Of a stretch of DNA of 64,000 nt, positions 1 through 12,375 are shown in pieces. The notes under the pieces were generated by a model, which saw only the letters and a list, made by a program, of their open reading frames with translations, was not told where the DNA came from and ran no database searches. Position 1 is the stretch's first letter. Each line of letters begins with the position of its first letter. The position numbers and the translations under genes are program-made. The DNA comes from Dicaeum eximium (lineage: Eukaryota; Chordata; Aves; Passeriformes; Dicaeidae), in NCBI GenBank assembly GCA_013396995.1, contig VWZP01004506.1, positions 3,313,275 to 3,377,274 on the forward strand, written 5' to 3'.

Positions 1-21
1 AATTGCAACGCTCTAGCTCAC

Positions 22-143
22 CTCTCGTATTTCATGGCCAGCTCCTCTATATGACTGCAAGTCTTCCAGTATTCCTTCTGCATCCTTTAACACTACATTC
101 ACCTGATTATAAATTTCCTTTTCAGATTCTGTAGGTTGGGCAT
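22..143 (-). CDS. CYRIB: CYRIB coding exon, residues 25-65 (partial gene)
   Basis: This is the second coding exon of CYRIB/FAM49B, a Rac1-binding protein that counteracts the Scar/WAVE complex at the leading edge of cells. The minus strand reads a preceding acceptor (TTTAG at 148-144), an open exon of 122 nt, then a GTGAGC donor starting at 21. The exon begins in phase 1: its first two bases, AT, complete an Asn codon with the last A of the upstream exon. It then encodes AQPTESEKEIYNQVNVV at the start and ends with GAGHEIRE, 41 residues in all. These agree with human CYRIB as I recall it and differ from the paralogue CYRIA/FAM49A, which has GEREIW rather than SEKEIY here. The open frame running on to 216 is read-through into the intron, not real coding. 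This part belongs to the N-terminal helical region; the conserved Rac1-binding basic residues lie in later exons outside the window. Confidence 0.96.
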
Positions 144-3100
144 CTAAACAGCAGAACATATTAAATGTATATATATTCATTTTTAACAACAACATGGAAT
201 TCAATAGGCACGCCATTACCTATGGGACAAATTCTTCATGCAGCAACTCATCAAGAATTTTCATTCTCTGAAGAGCTACTACAATGTATAAGGAACTCCA
301 AGAGACTAATTGTACTCATTTTAGTAGTCTCTTCCTTTATCATCCCAAAACTTCACCTGGATCCTATCTTCTTGACTTATTTAAAACTGAGTTAGGAGAA
401 GAATTCCTGATGAGTTATCTTTATGACTATCGTATAATCTCACCTTGGGGTGCAGCAGAATAGCAGAGTAGTTTCTTCTCACTGGAAGAAACTTAGGTAA
501 GCACTCAAAAGACACGCTCACTGCATAAAGCACAGGAGGTGTCCATGTCTATTATTATCTAGAAACACTGCATCGGATTATTTTCCATCTTGTCTGCCTC
601 ATCTTTAACTGCTTGGGAAAGGAGCCATATATTTTATTTCTAAATATATTTAAATCTCAAAACATATTCTTTACTGCACTCATTGTACAATCAAAGCTGA
701 CAACAAAAAGATCTAGTGTGAGCTTGTGTAGGGCTTTTTTTTTGTCCCCTGTCTTTAAAGATGTAAGCTGCCTCCCATTTTCTTATAATTCTCTAAGGGC
801 TTCCCAAAAGTATATTGGATCATAATTTCAAAAAGCTACATGTACATTTTTAAAGAAATGTGATTCTGTAAGAAGTATGCTTTGAGAAGAATCAACAAAA
901 GGTTTTAACCTTTAAAAACAATCACCGGGGACAAGTATCTCAGACGTGGTTTACCTGAACCAAAATTTTTTCATTTAAAATGCTGATGGAAGCTATAAGA
1001 TTAGTTCCTTCTAGACTTATATATAAAAGAAAAATACTGTTAGTTACTAAAGGTCTTGTAAAAAAACCCCACTTCTCAGTTAACATGGGTGAAATATGTT
1101 ACTAATGAATAAATATCATTGTATTTTAGTCCATTATTTCCAATGCCAAAAATCAGGGTATTAACAATAGATTCTTTTTTATAGGGACAGACAAAAACTA
1201 TCTAAGGACAATATAATCTCATGACTTTGTGCAGTTTGAAGAGTCTGGAAAATGTCTTTTTAGAAGTGCTTTTTCCATGATCCATATGTACAACCTCCCA
1301 TGGAAGTTAGGCACATCTTTACATTTGAAATAAAACTCCCACAGTATCTTAGTGTTACACATTAGAAAAACACAAGAAAAAACAAAGTTTGTATTAGGAG
1401 AAAATAAATTTCACGTACATTGCCTGTCTGGATTTTGCTGTAATTTTGCATAATAAATTATTTTTATATCTTAATGCATAAAGAATGGGCATTACTAGCA
1501 AATATGCCTATATATAGACCTTGCAACAGTTTAACTGGTGTTCTGAGAAACATCAAGAATTAGCACAGGTTAAAAAGAACCTGGTCACTCCTTTGAGAAT
1601 AAATAAATAAAAGAGCACCACATTGATTAGGCATCGAGTAAAAGTGGCCAGTGCTTTTCAGATCATCACAAAGGTCACATAATTTTGAAAGCTGCTGAAG
1701 ACTGCTGTAAGAAATGAAGACAAAAAATGAGGGAAAAGAGCAGACAGGGAAGCACCAGTTGACTGGCAGCAGTTCATGCACGAACATGAAATGTTACAGT
1801 GAAATACAGACTAAGACGTGAAGCTCTGTAGCATTCCAGATTGTGCTGTTAAATAATGCAATCAAGACTTGTCACTCGGATTGTCTCACACTGAGAACAT
1901 CTCCTGCCTAGTGAATTTTTCATGCCATTTTTTTCTTTACCCTGAGTAGTAAGGAGAGTTCATTTTTTAAGACTGGGAGGGACAGAGCAGAAGGGCCCAA
2001 AAGAACTCCTTATGACCTTCCATGTTTAGAAATGAAAATCACTTCCAGATACAAATTTAGTGGTGTTCACTGGACAGCTGGCTAGGCAATCAACACCATC
2101 ATCATCTCTCTCAGTGTAGGATGTAAACAGCCAATTACTGAATTCCATTTCCTTAGAATGTTCTAGGAAACTTAAACCAATGATTGATACTTAGTTTGTT
2201 GGGGTGGTGGGGTTTTTTATTTGTTTGTTTCAATTATTACAAACTTCTAAACATCAATCTATTTGAAAACCAAGTTGGTACTGAGTTATTTCTTTTGGTA
2301 TGTATTTCATTTTTGGTCAACCTAGTCCTCTCCAGTAAAAGACATCCATAAACCTGATTTGTCCCAACTCATTTCCTCTGCCATCTCTAAAAGAGAGGTC
2401 AAATTTAAAAAGCAAATTTAAATTATTTTATAATTCCTTTACAAAATATTTAAAAATTTTATTATAATAGGGTTAAAAGGCATGATATAAAAACTCCTCA
2501 GGGCCTAATGCTGGCTGACCCAGAGTAAAACTGGTTTATTTGCTTCCCAGTGGTGGTCAGGGCATTGTATTCTGAAAGCCCATCACAGGGAAGAAAGAGG
2601 GAGAGGTCCCTCTTCCTAAGCACTGTTATCATCTTGAACAGATGGAGGCAGCATTCCCATATCAGGGAATAGCAGCCCTCAGTATGTACCTGAGGGCTCA
2701 AGCTACAGGAACTTCACTTGAGAATCACTAATTGTGGAACTCCTTTTCCCCAGGGTGGAGTGCACAGAGCAGGAATGGGAGTTGCACTTCTGGAGTTACT
2801 CTTGGCAGCGAAGAAAAAGCAGCCAGCAGTGCCAGGCATCCAAACAGAAGGATGAAGGAGATATACCATTTCATGGATTTTCCTTCTCCCCTGTCCATAT
2901 AAGTTCTTGCTACAAGGTTACATCAAGGCTGTGCCTTTATCAGCAATGCTTTCCATAGAAAGAACAAACACAGAAAGCACAGCACAGCTCACCCAGATGC
3001 TCTGAGGTTTGATAGTGTGGCCACAGGAGCTGAGCCCTGGTTATTCAGGGCAGTTTTACTATCTTTAATAGTAAGAAAAGAGAAGACTGAGGTTCTGCAA

Positions 3101-5907
3101 GTAAATGGGAGCTCATCTTTAAATTAATTTGTGTTTAATCAGAATGTTACTGCCCTAGATGCAATATACACTTAGAGTTCAGAATGCTCACACAGTAATG
3201 TATTAGAGACAGAAGAGGAGACTTGAAACAATATACAAACGCTGTTATGTGAACTAAATACTACAAAAGTGAGACAACATATTGCATGCGGGGAACACAC
3301 ACATTTAGTGACTATTACAATAATATTTGGCTAGCCTACAGAACTAGTAGGGGAGAAATTTGGGGTTAAAAGTTTACACTGCACAGCGAACTATTTAAGC
3401 TGAGATTTTTCCCAGGGAAGAACACATCAAGTCATCTGAAACTGTCTGGGACAAAACTCACAAACAAGGGGAACAAATTGCCAGATTGCTGGAGATGAAA
3501 TAATTTATTCATCTCTGTTGGCATTACTATGGAGAATGCTGTCTCTGTGGCTCCTCTGAAACCTGGCCAAGTCCTCTGGAGATAATGCAGGACACTGTCA
3601 GCTTGATACCACCATCTCAAAGTACACTGTATTTTAGCTACTATTCAAACCAGTAAATTTGGAAAGGATTTGCAACTGTGACAGTAATGACACCAATGTA
3701 AAAGTTGAGCTGTAAGTTTCCCACATTTCAGGTGGCTGTTTTATCTAAACAGTTTTGACCTGTGCACTTTGCTCGTGTTCTAATGGCACTGCACAGACTT
3801 TAAAAGAACACTGAAGACAACTATTTATTTCAAACAGGTAAGGTGAATGACTAAAGAAACTATAAACTTAATCAGTGTGGAGGCAAGGAGAAGCCTACAG
3901 CTCATCATATTTTTTCAAGGATTCTGATAGTCACACCAATCACTGGCATCTAGCACCAAGATACATATCTGGGGGGAAAAGAAATGTTAGAAGTCTAAAA
4001 CCTTTCTAAATTTGAAGTTTCTAGCACTACAAAACGTTATGAACCTATGGTTTTAGTTCTTCATGGTTCTATGTAAGAAACATTGGAGCCTGCTCACATA
4101 CATGGATTTAAGAACAAAAGACTTCAAACTGCCTATTATTGGGCCAGGCGTAACACAGAATTGGCAAATTTGTTTTTAATACAGAGCTTACTTGCCCTTC
4201 CACACAAAACCACAACATTAAGTATCACAAGATTAAGTGCCAAGTCTTGAAGAAAGATCTTGGCTGTGTCAAAGCCAAGATCCTGTCAAGGCAAGCTATC
4301 TGAAACAGAGGAGAAAGAAGCATGGATACACAATATAGCAGCAGAAACAAATGCAGAACAGGGTCCAAAATGAACAAAGAACAGTCTAACAATTCAGCCA
4401 TAATATGTCACCTAATTTGACTGCATATGAAAGCATTTCATGTCAGCAACCTGCTTACTCTCATGCCAAATCCTGTTCATGCTCAAAACATGCATTTTAA
4501 AGCAAAACTGATAGCTAAAGAATCTGTATTTAAAAAGAAAAAAATGAGCCATTTTTTTGCAATTTATTTTAGAACTATGCCTCTTCTGTCCAGCTAAAGT
4601 GAATTTAATTTACTCCAATTAAATTTGCAATATTTGCAGATTAAGCTGGAGCTTCGTAACTCCAATGGATTAATATGTAGGTTCTCCCACGTCACTAAAT
4701 TTTACCTAATATGACAGTATGTGAGAATTGGTCTTAGACAAATTTTGCTTTCTGATTTTTGAACAAAGGTCTTGATAATCTTCCCTTTATGAAAAATTTG
4801 TATGGCTAGCATCTTCCAATAACAGTATATTCAGAAGAGACAAGTGATAAAAATCAACACAAGGTAAGAGTTTAGAGAAGTTGTAACTTTAAATGACATT
4901 GAAGCAAAACCATATTTCTTCAAGCATTGCTTTTGTATTATAACTAATATAAAAAACTGCTACTGTTTCATCAAACAACTGAAAAACGATTCAGAGGAAG
5001 GGATATTTAATGCACCTCAAATTATCAATATCATATTACTTCATCTTTTTTTTATTATGCTATTCCATTGTATTCTATTACATGGTCAAAACGTACTTGA
5101 ACATTAATCTTATTTTATGTTTGCTGATGTACAGCTGGCTAAAGAAACAGCACATCCCAAAAGAAAGTAATTAAACATGCATAGCAGAAGCCAGCAACAC
5201 TTACCTGCCATTCTTAGGCTATACTGTATCATGCAACAAAAACTAAAAGCAGAAATACTGACATACGTGAACCTTCTAGAACACCTGGCATTGATCAGAC
5301 AAGCTACATATCTCCTCTTTTTAAAATCAGTTTCATCTCTGTACATGTTGAGACTCCCTTTTAAGAAGGCATGAGGTTAAATTTCAGTGCCAGATCCAGT
5401 AAGGTTCACATATAACCTTTAACATGATGATGCTGGAGCTATGAATAGCTGTTGTGAGCCAGCCTGTGTATGCAGCATTATTAAGTCACATTGGAAGTGA
5501 CAATAATCAGGTTTCATTTTCACTTCTTCCTTTAAGGAGCATGGGACAAAACTCACAAATTTGAGTAAGTCAGTTGCCACTTCAGTAAGTCTTCAAATAA
5601 TTACAACTATTCTTAATATTTTGATTAAAAGTAGGCAAAATTTTGGTTTAAAAAACAAGAACCAAATCAGGTTTCAACAGTCAAATGTAATTCGAAAACA
5701 CTTCCTGAAATAAGGATTTTACATTTTAGGACCTGAGGATATTTTAGAACAGGTTATTGCTTTCTACTAAAGTTTGCTGAACAATTATCCATAGCTCAGG
5801 CATGCAAAGAAGTTAGAAGGATGGCAAAATGAAAACATACATTTAGTACACGACAAATGCAGTCTACTGCAGGCAAGAGTAATAGATATATAAAATCATC
5901 TTCTCAC
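144..5907 (-). other. CYRIB: CYRIB intron between the two coding exons
   Basis: A 5764-nt GT-AG intron on the minus strand, bounded by the donor at 5907-5906 and the acceptor at 145-144. It is AT-rich unique sequence. I found no coding exon, RNA gene or identifiable transposon in it; the short open frames have no recognisable protein content. An AT-rich block at 4605-4680, with several TAAT/ATTA-type homeodomain motifs, is the only part that looked possibly constrained. Confidence 0.85.
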
Positions 5908-5990
5908 TTTCAAAATCAAGGAAAAAATTTGGCCCCTGCTCAAGGTCTGTGCATGTCAAAACTTTTAGAAGGTTCCCCATGTTAAGGTAC
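5908..5990 (-). CDS. CYRIB: CYRIB start-codon exon (10 nt 5'UTR + residues 1-24)
   Basis: This exon carries the CYRIB translation start. On the minus strand a strong pyrimidine tract and CAG acceptor (CAG at 5993-5991) precede ten untranslated bases (GTACCTTAAC) and an ATG at 5980-5978. The ATG context is strong, with A at -3 and G at +4. The frame reads MGNLLKVLTCTDLEQGPN and continues FFLDFE, then one A before a GTGAGA donor starting at 5907. The coding part is 73 nt, so it joins in phase to the exon at 143. Gly2 is the known N-myristoylation site that places CYRI-B on membranes (family knowledge), and the MGNLLK start fits it. The residues match human CYRIB from memory; CYRIA diverges after the first nine residues. 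An overlapping 127-codon minus-strand frame (5965-6348) is in another phase and is not part of this gene. Confidence 0.96.
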
Positions 5991-6815
5991 CTGCCAAGAC
6001 AAGAATGAGAGAAAAGAAAATTTTCTTTTTATAAGAAAGAACAGCCCAAATGTAGTTGATTGAAGCGGTGGGAAAAGAAGACCAGAGAGTTCCATCAGGT
6101 ACGAACCCGTCCTTCAGGCTGGGTGAAGGGACATCCCCACCTCGAGGATGCACAGCTGGGGTCCCCAGCAGTGCAGCTCTCCTGTAAGAAGTGACCGTGT
6201 CACCAACGTCCTCACAGCTGCCCCTTTGGGAAAGGGGCAGAATCCAACCAAAGGCTTTGCCAGGGACTGTTCTGTCCCAGTACACCCTAGCACCAGTGTC
6301 CTGAGCAGGAGTACTGCCGTGAGGGCCAAGTACCAGATTTGAAAGCATTAGCCATGCTAGATTTTAACCTGATGGGACAACAGAAGGAAAGAGCTTTAAT
6401 TTTGTCAGCCCTTATAATTGTGCCAGAAGGCCATCATAGAAAACCACATCATTTCAGTGTGCAGAAAATGCTAACAGAGATGTGCCACAGATCTCTTACA
6501 CAAGGTGCTTAAAACATCTATGAAACTCAGACAGTTTCACTTCAGACTTTCAGATGTAAAAAACCACACATTAACTGCACGATGAATGACCAAAGCAGGA
6601 CCAGGAATGATTTAGCACTCACTCTTGTGTATGAGAGGATTACAGTGAACAACTGCTCAGCACAGATTACTATGGCATACTGACAGAATTTCTCATTTCA
6701 TGATTACTTGATTTGCAGGCAGATGGATGGACACTACTGACCACAGAGACCCAAAATGACTAAGCACATGGAAAGAAAATTCACAGAGCAGCATGATGAT
6801 GGCTTGGCTACTACT

Positions 6816-6860
6816 GGAGAGGGAGAAAAAAGGGGAAAAAAAAAAAAAAAGGGGAACAGA
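6816..6860. repeat. Homopurine tract
   Basis: The plus strand is almost entirely G and A here: GGAGAGGGAG, six A, GGGG, then about fifteen A and GGGG again, partly mirror-symmetric. Such homopurine mirror sequences can adopt triplex (H-DNA) forms. It may be a degraded A-rich tail of an old retroelement, but no element body is recognisable beside it. Confidence 0.7.
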
Positions 6861-9800
6861 AAAACCACATGCAACTCTTTCAAACTCCAACTTTTCAATT
6901 GAGTCCCCTGGCCTTCACTGCAGCAGGTATAAGCAACCCTACTGTTACCATTGGAAATGCACCAGCTGTGAAGGGCTGAGAGACTTACTTTCAAAATCCA
7001 AGAAAAAATGTGCTGCATTGTGGTCTATGTCCCTGGTTAGCACCTTAATGAGATTACCCATGCCAGCAAACCTAAAAATAAAAATGGCAAAATAATTTAG
7101 TTCCAATAACCATTTCCTATTTTAAGTACACGCCTGGGTCTCACTGGAGCAGGGCTCCCACTGCGTTTTGCACTCTGGATTCATCAGTTTCTGGTGGGGA
7201 GCAGAACTCCTGCACTGTACAGTGCATTTCCATGCCCCTTCTTCTTAGAGAGCAGTCATTGTTGAAAAACTGGAAAAGTTACAATCTTTGACAAAGATAA
7301 ACATGAGAATTATGGTCTCTTTTTCATCTTTGTTTAATACATATAAAGAGCATGTGACCTATGATGACTGAGAAACTGTTTTGCATAAGTGCAGCAGTCG
7401 GTGCCAAACAAACCCATTATTGTTTAGGACAAAAGGAACCTCAAATGGAACTGGTGTCATCATAGCACTTTTTTACTACCTCACTGTAATCCAAAACAGA
7501 TTTCAGAAAGCCTCTCAGTAGTAGTCATCTGTCGCCAATGAACACTTTTCCCATTAAATCACAGAGTTACAAGCAAAACAAAAACTAGACTTTTCCAAAA
7601 CCAGGAGAAAAATCAAGTTTCAACAGCTCTTCTTATGTTTGCTGTCACATCCCAGCTAAAAGAAATGAAAAGTGGAAGAAAGATTAAATAGTTGTTAGAT
7701 TGCTTGAGATCAGATAAATTATCAAAACAGTTTCAAATGTTACCACAAGTTTCAGAAATCAATACCTGCAGTAGGAGTATGAAAACTGCATTTCTTAATA
7801 AAGCAGCTTTTTCATTGACCTTCCCATGTTTTACAGAGGCTGAAAATATACCTACTAACCATTGCTCTAAAATGCCAAGAACTCTCTAGAGTGCTGCTGC
7901 AAGACAAGCAAGCCACCCAAAAAATCTCATCTCAAATTATTTAAGAATAAGCCATCAACAACCTAACATTTGAACTCAAGTACAAAAAATATTTTTAAAA
8001 AATCAAATTTCAAAGTAGTCTAACTATACCAACCAACAAGTATATGCTCTATTTTTTCCCAATTTTTACTTTTACTGAAGAATCATGTTTACCTGGAGGT
8101 ACGATAGCTTGACCAAGAATCATTACTTTATTAGGAGTCAAGGAAACTGAAGCAATGTGAGCTCAAAACAAACTGATCAGCAAAACAAATTTGCAGAACC
8201 TGTGTTGACAGATTTCTTAATCAAAACTAAGAACAGCATACAATTTATTTTTGGAGATCTGAACGATTCAGCAATCAAACAAAGCTTGAGAAGGAAGGGA
8301 CAATTAATCCCAAGTTGCTGTAAAGTCTTTGCTCTAACAGCTTCTACAGAATGACCAAATGACTGGTAAGAATCTAAACTTTTAGCACTGTGACTTTGAG
8401 CGTAACCCAGGTGACCACAGGGGATTCTGCCCACAGCACATCATCAGGAGATGTCTGCTGGCTTTTTCACATGTTCAACCTTCTCCTTGAAGCTCAAGGA
8501 AATACAAGACCTGCTCCCTAATAATTTGAACTTATTTCCTAGAAGTTCAGATCAGACTTCTCAGCCTGTGAGAAGCACCTATTAATTCAAGGAATTTTTA
8601 GATTAGGGTGTCCAGCTGAGAGACTCTTCTTGAAAACTAATCCATTAAAACATGATTCTTCAAAGAGGCAGCTTTTCCAGGACCTTCTAACCCACAGCAT
8701 AGCAAACTCTTTTAAAGCTACACGTGCACCAGTGCTGTGTAAACACACAATAGTAGAAAGCAGAGAAATTACTTTTCCATATCTCTCAAGCATGTTCTGT
8801 AACACAGGACTGAATAAGCCACTTTGTATCTCAGAGTTTTCCAGATTATGAATGTTCTTCTTGTTGGGGAGCAGACAGAGGCATCCTTAAACAAATACTT
8901 TCAACATGGCCAATAAAAAAACAGAAGTAGAAGCTGCATAATGGTGATCCAGTTTACAGATTCAGATTTAAAAACCAAACCTCAGCCTCAGAACAGCATA
9001 TTACATATTTCAATTCCAACATTAACAAACAAGCAGCAAATGTGTGGCAGTGAATAGTGATAATGGCCTAAAGAGAACTCCTGTACCTGCAATTACTGCT
9101 GTGTTTCAGCTGCACCATCCCCTCCTCCAACAAAATATTTTCCATATCTCAAAAAAATGCCTCTCTGTAGGTTTTCCCTTTGTTTTGATATTAACCAGTC
9201 TCCTAAGAGTGTACAGGCTCATGCACATGGCTTAAATATTGGATAACATTACTTGTGAAGGTCAGAGTAAGGACATGCTTATAGGGTTGAAATATTTTGA
9301 ATCTAAGTTCACAGAAGAGCATGTAGGCACTGCAGAACAGATTGTTTCACTGAGCACCTACCAGCTCCTAATACAAGTAGGGAGTTGGCAACTCAGTTTT
9401 GCAATACAAATACCTTCATCCCTCAGGAAGGTTTGCCAGGAAGAATACATGGTTTCTTTTCCAGGAGTTAAGGTTAACAAATAGAGAAGCATAATACAAG
9501 TTTTGGCACTACAATGGAACAGTCTATGTGATATTCAAGCAGAAGATGCAACTGATCTAAAAGTAACAGCTCAGAGAAGAGCCTCCCTGAGCAAAGCAGA
9601 GAAATTGATGATAATGGATTAATTCAACTATGAGAGCAGCAAATAACAAGATGGGCTATAGGAGTGTATTTCAATTTACATGAACACAAAGCTGCTTGAA
9701 CACCTTTTCATAATGAAATTCCCAACCAACTTCTCCCTTCATGTGTTTATTGTACTGAAAAAAATCTTGATAAATTTTAGTCACATCAGAGTTTTGCACA

Positions 9801-9920
9801 CAAGATGTGCAATCACATTTGCTTCCTTAGCAGCAAAACAGTCACTGTATATTCAGGTTTTATGGAGTGCATGGAAATCTAGCTGAAACTGGACAAACCC
9901 AGTATTTCTGAAACTTGAAT

Positions 9921-9971
9921 CAAGATGCACTTGTAAGTGCATCTTGTAACAATCAAGTGCATTTTGTAACA
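9921..9971. repeat. Perfect 12-bp inverted repeat with overlapping direct repeat
   Basis: CAAGATGCACTT (9921-9932) and AAGTGCATCTTG (9935-9946) are exact reverse complements separated by GT, giving a tight hairpin. The right arm also starts a 17-bp unit (9935-9951) that recurs at 9955-9971 with a single C-to-T change. The pattern looks like a local template-switch or slippage product. Confidence 0.85.
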
Positions 9972-10098
9972 TTTACTCAAGGATCTCAATCATTCCTTAA
10001 AACTGGAAAACCTGCTGCATTTTAAGAACTGTGAAAACAACCATTTCTCCCAGCTGCAATCCAAGAAGACTTAAGCTAAGAAGAGCTTGAAAACTCAA

Positions 10099-10139
10099 TT
10101 TAGATAGATATTGAGAAGATAGATATTTAGATAGATATA
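10099..10139. repeat. Short TAGATA-type tandem repeat
   Basis: TTTAGATAGATAT occurs at 10099-10111 and again at 10126-10138, a 27-bp period with GATAGATA-type sequence between. It is a small degenerate minisatellite. Confidence 0.8.
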
Positions 10140-11514
10140 GCATTTTTTGGAGGATGCTTTCTCTCAGCTTAGCATTCCAGGTAATGAATGCAAGAGCCAA
10201 AAGGTCAGAATCTACTCTTCTGGCAAAGCTAAGCACTTCCTTCTTGAGCTCTGAAATGACCTTTTAGAAACAAGACCATGGTGCCATCTGTGGAATTTCC
10301 TAGACTCGTGGAAGCAGCTGCAGGTCAATATGACAGAGCTAAGGTTAGATCGGCCCTTCACTTTTGTACATTATTTTCCTTCAGAAAGCATAGGTGAGCA
10401 GCAGGCAGAGTTGAGCTGTTGTACTCAGAGGGAACACTACAGAGAGGAAAATGAAATCTGACCTTTCTGAGAAGGTGCTGTGTAAGCAGAATACCTGAAC
10501 CAATCTAGAATAAAGCAATCTGCATCACCAGCAGAAAGACTTTGGTAGTTCTGTGAATTACCTTGGTAATTAACCACAAAGTGGCATGCCCAGCCAGTAT
10601 TAATTTACCAAGCTCTCTTACAATTTCCTTGCAAGTCCACAACTTCATCTGAAGTAAGTAAAATTACTAGTGTAGAAAGTCTGATGTGGTTCCAGTTAGG
10701 TAGCCCTGACACTGAGCTTCCATTGACTAGTCAAGAACACCTCCCAGGACTTACTGCACCCTTCTTGAGCACACTGCCACATCAATCAGCTCCAGTTCAA
10801 GAAAGACTTAAGCCTGTGTGAAGACCAAAGCCATCAGCAAGCACTACTGTTGATTTTGATGTCTTGTAGCTGGGGTTTGTTTTGGAGCCAAATAGCTGAT
10901 TCAGAGCACTGACTGGAGGTGACTTCTGTGGGTGCTAAACCACCTTTTCACCCACAACTCTTCCAGCACAAATAGAAAAAAAATGCACACTGAAGCTGTA
11001 ATCCTTACCAAGAAGAATTCTGAATATTGCCATCACTAACATCAAAATACTCACATGTCCGGCCTGAAATACACTTTAGGTCACTACCTATTTGTTTTTC
11101 CACAGCTTCAGAGCACCAACCTTTATCCAATTTTATTTGGTATTCTCATTCAGAATACGGTACACTTCAAAACCTGCAAACCAATTTCTTTCCCAGAGGT
11201 ACTACTGATTTTAAAAATTTATAGTGCAGTGTCCAGAGGCAACTCATTAGGTAAACTAACAGCCTAAGACTCAGTAAAAGCACACATTTAAGCCACAGAA
11301 GTTTTCTCCTGCCACAAATACAACATCACGAGATCAGAGCAGAACAAAACCACTACTTTCTGTCCAAAAACTGCCTGTCCCTGTGAGGCTGCTCAGAATC
11401 CCTGCTGGCATGCTCTGCACTCCAGCACAACACTTGAGCCACGTGGAGCAGGTTATGGGAAATCAGAGCACAAGCCAGGAACATGGCTTAAACTTGACCT
11501 ACTTGCAGAGGAAG

Positions 11515-11565
11515 ACATACGGAATGCCACATTGGATTAGGCTGATTTGGCCCATTACAGCCTTA
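11515..11565. repeat. Possible ancient amniote repeat fragment
   Basis: The segment containing GGAATGCCACATTGGATTAG and GGCCCATTACAG resembles, loosely and from memory, a widespread old sauropsid repeat with the theme 'gaattgccatactggatcagaccaatggtcc'. The similarity is short and divergent, so this is a weak call. Confidence 0.25.
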
Positions 11566-12269
11566 TGGGGTTGCATGATGCTGCGTGTGGAGTCACGATC
11601 AGACAAGCGGAAAGCAAAGGCATATTTTCAAAACAAGTCTTGCACGCATGCCCTTCCTGTGGAAAACATCCCCCACACACTTCTGTGCCCCCCGCCCCCG
11701 GGCTAAGCCCAGGGGAAATGTAATAGAAATACGCAATAGAAGTAAATTCATCTGAGCACCAAAGAAATTTCCCCTCTCACACCTGGAAGAAAAACTGCAT
11801 TAACAAAGATGTAGCTTGCAACTGGTGAGCAGCTGCAGAACTTATTCTCCTTACAGGTAAAACACTACAAAGGTGTTCAGAAGTTATATTTTCTAGTGGT
11901 GTTTTGTTCTATTGCAAGAATAATATGCTTTCAAATTAGTTTAAAAACTCAAATAAATAGATTGAAAATTTGTTTATGATCCCTGAAGAAAATCTGCTTT
12001 AAGAAAACATCAGCTTACCTTTAGGACATGTATAGGCTATTCCCAATACTAATATTGGAATCCACAGTATGAAAACTGCACTCCCTGAAAACCTCATATG
12101 TAGTTAAACACAACACTATATGGAAAGCACATCTAATGAAACAACAAAGATTTTGTTCCTGGGATTTGAGTTTTAAATTTTCATTTGGTCACATAAGTGT
12201 GGCATAAACCTCCAATTCAGAGATATTTCTGGCAAAATAGTAAGTAATAAACATGCACAGCATTAGAAG

Positions 12270-12275
12270 TCTAGC

Positions 12276-12306
<31 letters not shown>

Positions 12307-12375
12307 TATATTCTAATAATATAATTTTAATTCTATAATATATATATTCTAGCATATATATATACACATATATAT
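12270..12375. repeat. TA-dinucleotide-rich block
   Basis: An uninterrupted AT run of about 24 bases (12276-12299) is followed by TA-rich sequence and a second, shorter TA run. Each run is introduced by TCTAGCATATATA (starting 12270 and 12348) and followed by a CACATATAT motif, so the block looks like an internal duplication of about 78 bp. The TA runs are self-complementary and likely length-variable. Confidence 0.9.

Larger units (their letters stand above)
5991..12269 (-). other. CYRIB: CYRIB intron 1, 3' segment; mostly featureless
   Basis: AT-rich intron upstream of the start-codon exon. It holds a moderately GC-rich unclassified patch (6060-6350), a homopurine tract (6816-6860), a perfect hairpin with a neighbouring direct repeat (9921-9971), a short TAGATA-type repeat (10099-10139) and a faint ancient-repeat-like segment (11515-11565). 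Nothing else is recognisable. No supported exon was found; alternative untranslated exons cannot be excluded from sequence alone. Confidence 0.75.

Noticed and set aside
5965..6348. 127-codon minus-strand frame overlapping the CYRIB start exon
   Set aside because: It is out of phase with CYRIB and crosses the splice acceptor and its pyrimidine tract; the real start is the ATG at 5980.
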